From Micromonospora vinacea (GTDB lineage Bacteria > Actinomycetota > Actinomycetes > Mycobacteriales > Micromonosporaceae), in the NCBI RefSeq assembly GCF_015751785.1, contig NZ_JADOTY010000001.1, positions 3,720,001 through 3,784,000 on the forward strand: DNA of 64,000 nucleotides, read 5' to 3'. Below, piece by piece: positions 58,418 to 64,000 of this stretch; position 1 is the first letter of the stretch, and every line of letters begins with the position of its first letter. Both the position numbers and the translations under genes were made by a program. The notes under the pieces were generated by a model, which was not told the DNA's origin, made no database searches, and was given only the letters and a program-made list of their open reading frames with translations.

Positions 58418-59376
58418 AGCTCGCGCAACCGGGGCAGCAGCTGTTCCTGCGCCCAGTCCAGGAACATCGGCTGGCTCTCCCCACCGACCTGGATGATCGC
58501 CACGTGGGTGAAGCCGGCGTCGACGAACTTGCGGAACGCCTCGACGTGCGCGTCCACGTCCGGACCGCAGGAGATGCCCTCGGCGACGTCCTCCTCGCGG
58601 ACGAACTGGGTGGCGGCGGCGAAGGACTCCGGGCCGGGCAGGTCGGCGTTGACCTTCCACCCCATCCCGAACCAGCGGAACTGGTCGTGCACGATCTTGC
58701 GGCACTCCGCCTCGTCGGGGCCGTAGCAGATGGCCACCTGGCCGTAGCGGGGTTGGCCGGCGCCCCCGGCGTCGTCGTACATCTCGATGATGTGCCGGTC
58801 GGGTTCGGTGGAGATGAGGCCGTTGCCGTACTCGGCGGCCAGCGTCGCGGACTGTCGACCGGACGCGGCGATGGCCATCGGCACCGGCTGGTCCGGGCGG
58901 TCCCAGACGTAGGCGTCGGGCACGTCGAAGTGGTTGCCGGAGAAGGTCAGCGTCTCCCCGTTGAGCAACGGCCGGATGATCTGCAACGCCTCCTCGAACA
59001 TCTCGTGCCGCTGCTGGACGTGCGGCCAACCGCCGACCACGTGCTCGTTCAGGTTCTCCCCGGCGCCCAGGCCGAGGGTGAAGCGGCCGTCCGAGAGCGC
59101 CCCGATCGTGCTGGCCTTCTGCGCGACCACTGCCGGGTGGTAACGGCGGATCGGGCAGGTCACGAAGGACATCAGCTGCGCCCGGGAGGTGGCGTGGGCG
59201 ACCGCGCCGAGCACGGACCAGGCGTACGGGGAGTGGCCCTGGGAGTCCAGCCAGGGGTAGTAGTGATCGGACATGACCAGTTGGTCGAACCCAGCCGCCT
59301 CGGCCCGTACCGCATGGTCCACCAGCTGCTTGGGCCCGGCCTGCTCGCTCATCAGGGTGTAGCCGACGCTGACCAT
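58414..59376 (-). CDS. F420-dependent LLM-class oxidoreductase (TIGR03557 type)
   Basis: 320 residues from ATG 59376 (MVSVGYTLMSEQAG), with GAGGGGA about 10 nt before; a GTG six codons earlier exists. Luciferase-like TIM barrel with GFDQLVMSDHYYPW near 32, CPIRRYHPAVVAQKASTIGALSDGRFTLGLGAGENLNEHV near 75-115, PMAIAASGRQSATLAAEYGNGLIS, and FTHVAIIQVGGESQPMFLDWAQEQLLP. These are the marks of coenzyme F420-binding glucose-6-phosphate dehydrogenase-like LLM proteins, common in actinobacteria. First gene of a three-gene operon. Confidence 0.92.
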   Translation of the reverse strand: MVSVGYTLMSEQAGPKQLVDHAVRAEAAGFDQLVMSDHYYPWLDSQGHSPYAWSVLGAVAHATSRAQLMSFVTCPIRRYHPAVVAQKASTIGALSDGRFTLGLGAGENLNEHVVGGWPHVQQRHEMFEEALQIIRPLLNGETLTFSGNHFDVPDAYVWDRPDQPVPMAIAASGRQSATLAAEYGNGLISTEPDRHIIEMYDDAGGAGQPRYGQVAICYGPDEAECRKIVHDQFRWFGMGWKVNADLPGPESFAAATQFVREEDVAEGISCGPDVDAHVEAFRKFVDAGFTHVAIIQVGGESQPMFLDWAQEQLLPRLREL

Positions 59377-59495
59377 CCTGGTATCCCCTCTCACTGACGG
59401 ATCGTTCCCGGGATACCCCGGTGCACGGCGGTCAACCCTCTCGTCCGGTTCGGCTGTCGGGGTGCTTGACGGATCGCGGTCACCTGCCTACCGTC

Positions 59496-59515
59496 GCTCT
59501 TAACCGGTTAAGAGC
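59496..59515. promoter_or_regulatory. perfect 20-bp palindromic operator upstream of the mannanase
   Basis: GCTCTTAACCGGTTAAGAGC has a CG centre like LacI-family sites. It lies 236 bp before the mannanase start and 120 bp before the LLM operon start. It differs from the CebR-type box of the cellulase, so a different sugar-responsive regulator is expected. Confidence 0.7.
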
Positions 59516-59612
59516 CGGGTGTGGCGCACATCCTGTGGTGGGGATGACCGCCCCGTGACGGCCCGCGTCTTGCGTGGGCCGTTGCGGCTGTCCGGGCTTC
59601 GGGCCCGTCAAC

Positions 59613-59624
59613 TGAACCGGTTGC
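59613..59624. promoter_or_regulatory. second AACCGGTT site upstream of the mannanase
   Basis: TGAACCGGTTGC shares AACCGGTT with the main palindrome, 113 bp further downstream and 127 bp before the start codon. Weaker arms; possible auxiliary operator. Confidence 0.4.
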
Positions 59625-59751
59625 GAGGACCAATCCATCGTCCTACGCTGATGCCTGCGCCGGGAGCCGGGCGCGGCTGCCGGGCTGCAGCCGCCTTCCC
59701 TGTCACGTCCCCACCCCTGTCGGGCACCGGGGGTCCTCCCTGAGGAAGGCC

Positions 59752-61113
59752 ATGAAGACTCGACTCTCCGCCGCCGGCGCGACACTGCTCGCGTTGCTCG
59801 TCACCGTGCTGGCGTTCGGCCAGCCGGCGCACGCCGCGGCTGGCTTCTCCGTCGCCGGCGGCAAGTTGTACGACGCCAACGGCACCGAATTCATCATGCG
59901 CGGTGTCAACCACGCGCACACCTGGTACCCGCAGCAGACCAGCTCGTTCGCCGACGTCAAGGCGCTCGGCGCGAACACCGTGCGGGTGGTGCTCTCCAGT
60001 GGTGACCGGTGGACCCGTAACACCAACGCCGACGTCGCCAACGTCATCTCGCTCTGCAAGGCCAACCGGCTGATCTGCGTGCTGGAGGTGCACGACACCA
60101 CCGGGTACGGCGAGCAGAGCGGCGCGATCACCCTCGACCGCGCCGTCGACTACTGGCTCAGCCTCGCCGACGTCCTCGCCGGCCAGGAGAGGTACGTCAT
60201 CGTCAACATCGGCAACGAGCCGTACGGCAACCAGAACTACGCCTCGTGGGCCACCGACAACGCGAATGCGATCAAGCGCCTGCGGGCCGGCGGGTTGACC
60301 CACACGATCATGGTGGACGCGCCGAACTGGGGGCAGGACTGGTCGTTCACCATGCGCGACAACGCCGCGTCGGTCTTCGCCGCCGACCCGGCCCGCAACA
60401 CCGTGTTCTCCATCCACATGTACGGGGTGTTCGACACCGCCGCGGAGATCAGCGACTATCTGGGCCGGTTCCGCACCGCCGGGCTGCCGATCGTGGTCGG
60501 GGAGTTCGGCTTCAACCACTCCGACGGCAACCCGGACGAGGACGCCATCCTCGCGTACAGCCAGGCCAACGGGATCGGCTGGTTGGGCTGGTCGTGGAGC
60601 GGCAACGGTGGCGGCGTCGAGTATCTCGACCTGGCCACCAACTTCAACCCGGCGAGCCTGACCGACTGGGGTCAGCGTCTCTTCAACGGCGCAAACGGCA
60701 TCCGGCAGACCGCCCGTGAGGCCAGCGTCTTCGGCGGCACCCCTCCGCCGACCACCCCACCCCCGACGACGCCCCCGCCCACCACGCCGCCGCCCACCAC
60801 GCCCCCGCCCACCGGTGGTTGCACGGCGACGTACACGGTGACCAATCAGTGGCAGGGCGGCTTCCAGGGTGAGGTGCGGGTGACCGCCGGCGCGAGGGCG
60901 ATCACCGGCTGGACCGCCGGTTGGACCTTCGCCAACGGCCAGCGCGTCACCCAGTCCTGGAATGTGGCCCTCTCCAGCAGCGGCACCACTGTGAGCGCCC
61001 GCAACACGGACTACAACGGACGGTTGGCAGCCGGGGCCAGCGCCAGCTTCGGCTTCCTCGGCAGTTGGACCGGCACCAACAGCCTTCCGGCGGTGAGCTG
61101 CACGGCGAGCTGA
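59752..61113 (+). CDS. secreted GH5 beta-mannanase-like enzyme with CBM2
   Basis: 453 residues, ATG 59752 with GAGGAAGG before it. Signal peptide to about residue 29 (AHAAAG). GH5 barrel about 30-325: MRGVNHAHTWY, ALGANTVRVVLSSGDRWT, acid/base E156 in VNIGNEPYGN, IHMYG, nucleophile E251 in VVGEFGFNHSDG and LGWSWSGNGGG. This set is typical of GH5 subfamily 8 mannanases rather than GH5_2 cellulases. A (PPPTT)n linker (about 327-352; 15-bp DNA repeats) leads to a CBM2 (about 355-453) with a terminal Cys pair. Acts outside on mannan bound to cellulose. Regulated probably through the upstream palindrome. Confidence 0.93.
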   Translation: MKTRLSAAGATLLALLVTVLAFGQPAHAAAGFSVAGGKLYDANGTEFIMRGVNHAHTWYPQQTSSFADVKALGANTVRVVLSSGDRWTRNTNADVANVISLCKANRLICVLEVHDTTGYGEQSGAITLDRAVDYWLSLADVLAGQERYVIVNIGNEPYGNQNYASWATDNANAIKRLRAGGLTHTIMVDAPNWGQDWSFTMRDNAASVFAADPARNTVFSIHMYGVFDTAAEISDYLGRFRTAGLPIVVGEFGFNHSDGNPDEDAILAYSQANGIGWLGWSWSGNGGGVEYLDLATNFNPASLTDWGQRLFNGANGIRQTAREASVFGGTPPPTTPPPTTPPPTTPPPTTPPPTGGCTATYTVTNQWQGGFQGEVRVTAGARAITGWTAGWTFANGQRVTQSWNVALSSSGTTVSARNTDYNGRLAAGASASFGFLGSWTGTNSLPAVSCTAS

Positions 61114-61121
61114 CCGTCGGG

Positions 61122-61156
61122 CCGGTGGTCGGGTCCGCGTCGGACCCGGCCACCGG
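61122..61156. terminator. bidirectional hairpin terminator
   Basis: CCGGTGGTCGGGTCCG (61122-61137) pairs with CGGACCCGGCCACCGG (61141-61156), 16 bp with one G-U pair and a 3-nt loop, between the convergent mannanase and SMR genes. Confidence 0.8.
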
Positions 61157-61168
61157 AACCCGTCCTGG

Positions 61169-61489
61169 TCAGTGCTCCCCGGCCAGGTTCACGATGACCA
61201 CCCCGGCGATGATCAGCGCGATGCCGGTGAGCTTGGCTAGCCCCACCGACTCACCCAGGAACACCGCCCCGATCGCCACGATGGCCGCGGTGCCCAGACC
61301 CGACCAGAGGGCGTACGCCACCCCCACCGGGATCTCCTTGACGGCCTGGGCCAGCAGGAGGAACGCCACCGCGTAGCCGCCGAGGCACGCCACAGTCGGC
61401 CAGAGCCGACTGAACCCGGCGGTGCTCTTGATCAGGCTGGTCGCCACCACCTCGGCGATGATGGCGATCCCCAGCAGCACGTACGCCAT
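61169..61489 (-). CDS. small multidrug resistance (SMR) family transporter
   Basis: 106 residues, ATG 61489. Four helices: AYVLLGIAIIAEVVATSLIK with the essential Glu (about residue 13), RLWPTVACLGGYAVAFLLLAQAV, VAYALWSGLGTAAIVAIGAVFLG (the GLG signature) and LAKLTGIALIIAGVVIVNL. A drug- or guanidinium-type proton antiporter of EmrE/QacC/Sug type; the IPVGVAYALWSGLG segment is the QAC-type signature. Monocistronic as far as the window shows. Confidence 0.94.
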   Translation of the reverse strand: MAYVLLGIAIIAEVVATSLIKSTAGFSRLWPTVACLGGYAVAFLLLAQAVKEIPVGVAYALWSGLGTAAIVAIGAVFLGESVGLAKLTGIALIIAGVVIVNLAGEH

Positions 61490-61703
61490 GCGTCCCCTTG
61501 GTCCTTCGTGGTCGATGAACCCGTCGCCGCCCAGGCTAGTGCCAGCGATGTCCCCGCCCGCCCGACCTGTCGAGGTCGAATCGATCCGTGGGCATCCCCT
61601 GCCGGCTCATCTGGCCCGCGGCCACAGCAGCGGCCGACCCGTCGCGTGGTGTCCGTGCGGGCCGGGTGGTGTCCGTGCGGCCTTGGCACCTGTCACAGAA
61701 CGC

Positions 61704-61891
61704 CTTTGGAGCTGATGTCACAAACGAATCGGTTGTGGCGACGAAGCAGACCTCGCCAACGAATCAGACCCCATTGACGAATCAGACTTCGCCATCAGAT
61801 TGGCCCTGCGCCCGGCCCGGCGTCCGGTGCCCGGCACCCTGCGCCCGGCACCCGCCCAGTGGATGAATCGTTTACGGCATCAGCTCCAAAG
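61704..61891. repeat. 27-bp imperfect inverted repeat enclosing 134 bp
   Basis: Arms 61704-61730 and 61865-61891 match at 23 of 27 positions; the shared core is CTTTGGAGCTGATG. The inside contains ACGAATCAGAC-type repeats. The form suggests a small non-autonomous element or long-stem RNA. Confidence 0.6.
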
Positions 61892-61923
61892 CCGGTCCGG
61901 CACAACCCACCCACCAGCGCCGC

Positions 61924-62029
61924 TGTTCCGGGCCGCGCCGCCGTCGCGGGCAGGCCGCTGTTGCGGGCCGCGCCGCCGTCGCGGGCAGGCCGCTGTTTTG
62001 GGCCGCGCCGCTGTTGCGGGCCGCGCCGC
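61924..62029. repeat. 35-bp tandem array with half-unit copies
   Basis: Full units at 61924-61958 and 61959-61993, then 18-bp half units at 61994-62011 and 62012-62029. Each 35-mer is itself two diverged halves (18+17 bp) built on GTTGCGGGCCGCGCCGC. Confidence 0.75.
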
Positions 62030-62082
62030 CGTTCCTCGCGCTGTCGCCCCCGGTAGTGGCGTGGGAGAGGCTCGCAGGGTAG

Positions 62083-62125
62083 ATCTTGGACAGTGCCCGC
62101 CGCGCGAACGGAAACTGTCCAAGAT
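62083..62125. repeat. 12-bp inverted repeat related to the hairpin at 4863
   Basis: ATCTTGGACAGT (62083-62094) and ACTGTCCAAGAT (62114-62125) with a 19-nt loop. Its reverse complement reads GGACAGTTTCCGTTCGCGCG; the 4863 element reads GGACAGTTACCGTTCCGCGC. They agree but for one substitution and one inserted base. Confidence 0.6.
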
Positions 62126-62187
62126 TGCCAACTGTGGCGGGTGAAGCTGCCTGGTTCTCGCCGCGGAGGATCAGTTGATCTCTGTCT

Positions 62188-63450
62188 TCACGGGAGATCA
62201 ACGGGCTGGGCGGCCAGTCGGGCTGCCCGCATCGTCAGGTAGAGCTGTTCGGGGCGGCTGCTCGTACGGGCGGCGGCGGTCCGGTAGTCGGCGATCGCCT
62301 GGGCCTGGTCACCGGCCATCTCGTGCAGGTGGGCGCGGGCGGCGGCCAGCCGGTGGTGTCCGGCCATCTGCGGGTCGTGGGCCAACGCGTCGAGGGCGGC
62401 CAGGCCGGCGGCCGGTCCGTGCACCATGGCCGTCGCCACGGCACGGTTGAGGGCCACCACCGGGCTACCGGCCATGCGCTCCAGCACCTCGTAGAGCGCC
62501 AGGATCTGCGGCCAGTCGGTCTGCTCGGTGCTCGGCGCCTCGTCGTGCAGGGCGGCGATGGCGGCCTGTACCTGGTACGGGCCGACCGGCCCACGCGGCA
62601 GGGCCCGGGTGACCAGTGCGACGCCCTCGGCGATCGCCGCCGCGTCCCAGCGACCACGGTCCTGATCGGCCAGTGAGATCAGCTCGCCGGACGGCCCGGT
62701 CCGCGCCGGGCCACGGGCCTCGGTGAGCAGCATCAATGCCAGCAGCCCGGCCGACTCGCTGTCGTTCGGTAGCAGCGTGTGCAGCGCGCGGGTCAGCCGG
62801 ATCGCCTCCGCCGCGAGGTCGATGCGGCGCAGGTCCGGGCCGGTGGTGCTGGTGTGCCCCTCGGTGAAGACCAGGTAGAGCACCTGTCGGACGGCGACCA
62901 ACCGGTCCGCCCGCTCCGCCGGCTCGGGCATCCGGAACGGTAGCCCGGATGACCGGATGCGCTGCTTGGCCCGGCTGATCCGCTGCGCCATCGTCGCCTC
63001 GGGCACCAGGAACGCGCGGGCGATCTCGGCGGTGCTCAACCCACCGACGGCGCGCAGGGTCAGCGCCACCGCCGCCGTCGGGGCGAGTGCCGGGTGACAG
63101 CAGAGGAAGAGCAGGACCAGCGTGTCGTCCCGCTCGGCGGTCAACTCCTCGTCCGGGGCTGGCGCGTACCGCTGGTCGTCCGGATCCCGGCGGGCGACCA
63201 GGTCCTCCCGGCGGCGTCGGGCCCGCTCACCGCGGACCAGTTCGATCATCCGGCGGTAACCGACCTGGATCAGCCAGCCACGGGGGTTCGCCGGCAGTCC
63301 ATCGGTCGGCCACTGGGTGGCGGCGGCCAGCAGCGCCTCCTGCACAGCGTCCTCCGCCGTGGCGAAGTCACCGAAGCGGCGGCTGAGCACGCCGAGGACC
63401 TGCGGCGCCAACTCGCGCAGCAGGTCCTCGACGCGGGGATCGGTGTTCAG
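62188..63450 (-). CDS. ECF42-type RNA polymerase sigma factor with TPR-like C-terminal extension
   Basis: 420 residues if started at CTG 63450 (LNTDPRVEDLLRELAPQV), 4 bp after the YCII stop; TTG 63411 is the alternative. No in-frame ATG or GTG exists near the family start, so the start is uncertain. Sigma2: FGDFATAEDAVQEALLAAATQWPTDGLPANPRGWLIQVGYRRMIELVRGERARR. Sigma4: LTLRAVGGLSTAEIARAFLVPEATMAQRISRAKQRI. The C-terminal half (about 215-420) is helical, typical of ECF42, including VALNRAVATAMVHGPAAGLAALD. It controls the YCII/DGPF gene in front of it, as is general for this group. Confidence 0.9.
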   Translation of the reverse strand: MNTDPRVEDLLRELAPQVLGVLSRRFGDFATAEDAVQEALLAAATQWPTDGLPANPRGWLIQVGYRRMIELVRGERARRRREDLVARRDPDDQRYAPAPDEELTAERDDTLVLLFLCCHPALAPTAAVALTLRAVGGLSTAEIARAFLVPEATMAQRISRAKQRIRSSGLPFRMPEPAERADRLVAVRQVLYLVFTEGHTSTTGPDLRRIDLAAEAIRLTRALHTLLPNDSESAGLLALMLLTEARGPARTGPSGELISLADQDRGRWDAAAIAEGVALVTRALPRGPVGPYQVQAAIAALHDEAPSTEQTDWPQILALYEVLERMAGSPVVALNRAVATAMVHGPAAGLAALDALAHDPQMAGHHRLAAARAHLHEMAGDQAQAIADYRTAAARTSSRPEQLYLTMRAARLAAQPVDLP

Positions 63451-63454
63451 CCCC

Positions 63455-63856
63455 TCACAGCTCCTGTGCCGGGGCGGACATCACCGGGTGCACCTCGACC
63501 GGCATGTTCAGCGGCCGGCCGCCGGGGCCGGGCGCCGTGGAGATGTGCGCGGCCAACTCCACGGCCCGCTGCGGGCTCTCGCAGTCGACGATCCAGTAGC
63601 CGGCCAGGAACTCCTTCGTCTCGGCGAACGGACCCTCGGTGACCACCGGCGTCCCGCCCTCGCCAGCCCGGACGATCCGTGCCTGCTGCGGGCCACCGAG
63701 ACCCTGCGCGTCGACCCACTCACCGGCGGCGGTCAGCTTGGCGTTGACCTCGCCCATGAAGGCGATGTGTGCCCGGACCTCGTCCTGGGTCCAGGTGTCG
63801 ATGCTCGGGAAGTCGGTGCCAGCGGCGCTGAACTGCATCAGCAGCATGTACTTCAT
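63455..63856 (-). CDS. YCII/DGPF family protein, partner of the ECF42 sigma factor
   Basis: 133 residues from ATG 63856 with AGGAG upstream. A ferredoxin-like YCII fold: MKYMLLMQFSAAG, GEWVDAQGLGGPQQARIV, then TEGPFAETKEFLAGYWIVDCES (the DGPF motif appears as E-G-P-F) and VELAAHISTAPGPGGRPLN. These proteins sit with ECF42 sigma factors in most actinobacteria and are transcribed by them; the biochemical role is unknown. Confidence 0.92.
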   Translation of the reverse strand: MKYMLLMQFSAAGTDFPSIDTWTQDEVRAHIAFMGEVNAKLTAAGEWVDAQGLGGPQQARIVRAGEGGTPVVTEGPFAETKEFLAGYWIVDCESPQRAVELAAHISTAPGPGGRPLNMPVEVHPVMSAPAQEL

Positions 63857-63905
63857 CGTCTTGCTCCTCACGACCGCGCACCATTGTCGGTGCTCTCACA
63901 GTGAG

Positions 63906-63933
63906 GTAGAAGCCGCCGACACCGTTCTCGACA
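63906..63933 (-). promoter_or_regulatory. putative ECF42-dependent promoter
   Basis: On the minus strand, TGTCGA (63933-63928) is followed after 16 bp by TTCTAC. TGTCGA is the reported -35 element of ECF42 targets. It lies about 50-80 bp before the YCII start. Confidence 0.4.
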
Positions 63934-63951
63934 CCCCGAGCAAAGAAATTT

Positions 63952-64000
63952 CTAGCCGACCGAGTCGACCTCCAGCACCAGACTTTGCTCCGGGTGCAGG
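63952..64000 (-). CDS. 3' end of a further gene
   Basis: The minus strand frame reads LHPEQSLVLEVDSVG then TAG at 63952, with GC-rich third positions throughout. Only 15 residues are visible, so no family can be named. Confidence 0.45.
   Translation of the reverse strand, partial: LHPEQSLVLEVDSVG

Larger units (their letters stand above)
59377..59751. other. intergenic 375 bp upstream of the mannanase
   Basis: No supported gene. Contains the promoter of the LLM operon (left) and the mannanase promoter (right) with the two AACCGGTT sites listed separately. Confidence 0.5.
61490..62187. other. 698-bp repeat-rich non-coding region
   Basis: No supported gene on either strand: frames lack ribosome sites and show no domain. 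It holds a short direct repeat GTGGTGTCCGTGCGG near 61648-61680, degenerate ACGAATCAGAC repeats (61740-61795), a 27-bp inverted repeat, a 35-bp tandem array and a 12-bp hairpin, described separately. Confidence 0.6.

Noticed and set aside
59752..61113. Reading the GH5 enzyme as a cellulase
   Set aside because: MRGVNHAHTWY, NIGNEPYGN and VVGEFGFNHSDG fit the mannanase subfamily better; final proof would need subfamily assignment or enzyme assay.
61500..62180. Several short open frames in the repeat-rich gap
   Set aside because: They are read through tandem repeats, lack ribosome sites and show no recognisable domain.

Overview
The window is very GC-rich, uses GTG starts freely, and codes densely with many 4-base GTGA/ATGA overlaps. 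It carries secreted CBM2-bearing polysaccharidases, an F420-type LLM oxidoreductase, actinobacterial bsaP next to bioB, DosR/DosS-like proteins and an ECF42 sigma factor. Together these point to a soil actinobacterium, most likely Micromonospora or another Micromonosporaceae. That assignment is inference from gene content. The window looks chromosomal: there is no integrase, transposase, phage gene or CRISPR.

Layout. 1-5 kb: a partial aldehyde dehydrogenase and a secreted GH9-CBM3c-FN3-FN3-CBM2 cellulase behind a CebR/CelR-type operator. 5-8.7 kb: biotin genes, bioB-bsaP-GNAT on the minus strand and bioF-bioD on the plus strand. 8.8-12.9 kb: a NarL-type two-component system, whose kinase carries an extra C-terminal membrane-plus-BamE-like module, and a convergent two-gene ABC exporter; both promoters carry the same TGACTTTCGTC motif. 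12.9-21.3 kb: polysaccharide deacetylase lipoprotein, P450, methyltransferase, an unrecognised anchored secreted protein, a 976-residue M36 metallopeptidase, a DinB-like enzyme and a TetR regulator. 21.7-27.7 kb: two tRNA clusters (Gly-Cys-Val and Gly-Val) with identical Gly and Val copies bracketing about 5.8 kb of regulators and small enzymes.

27.8-35.4 kb: a four-gene operon of two large FtsX-type permeases and two ATPases, the first ATPase ending in an AbrB-like domain. 36.5-47.9 kb: a hypoxia/dormancy island with two Acg-type nitroreductases, DosR- and DosS-like proteins, a P-type ATPase fused to a hemerythrin domain, two double-domain universal stress proteins and a phosphoketolase. Four promoter-region sites fit GGGNC-N4-GNCCC, close to the mycobacterial DosR box. 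DosR Asp54, the DosS haem-region His and the DosS kinase His all align. 48-51.1 kb: a PadR-controlled ABC operon. 51.2-52 kb: a small HTH gene and a ClpC-N-domain gene behind twin GTCAAC-N4-GTTGAC operators. 52.1-57.4 kb: a co-directional membrane/lipid run (lipid kinase, YihY, tandem PAP2, EEP phosphatase family, Trp/Arg/Pro repeat protein). 57.4-64 kb: small membrane protein, hydrolase and LLM oxidoreductase; a secreted GH5 beta-mannanase-like enzyme with CBM2 under a palindromic operator; an SMR transporter; about 0.7 kb of repeat-rich non-coding DNA; the ECF42 sigma/YCII pair; and the 3' end of one more gene.

The strongest candidates for something undescribed are the DosR-type island with its ATPase-hemerythrin fusion, the kinase with a BamE-like tail and its inferred ABC target, the HTH/Clp-N module, the AbrB-tailed ABC ATPase, the proline-punctuated Trp/Arg repeat protein, and an intergenic hairpin present at both ends of the window.
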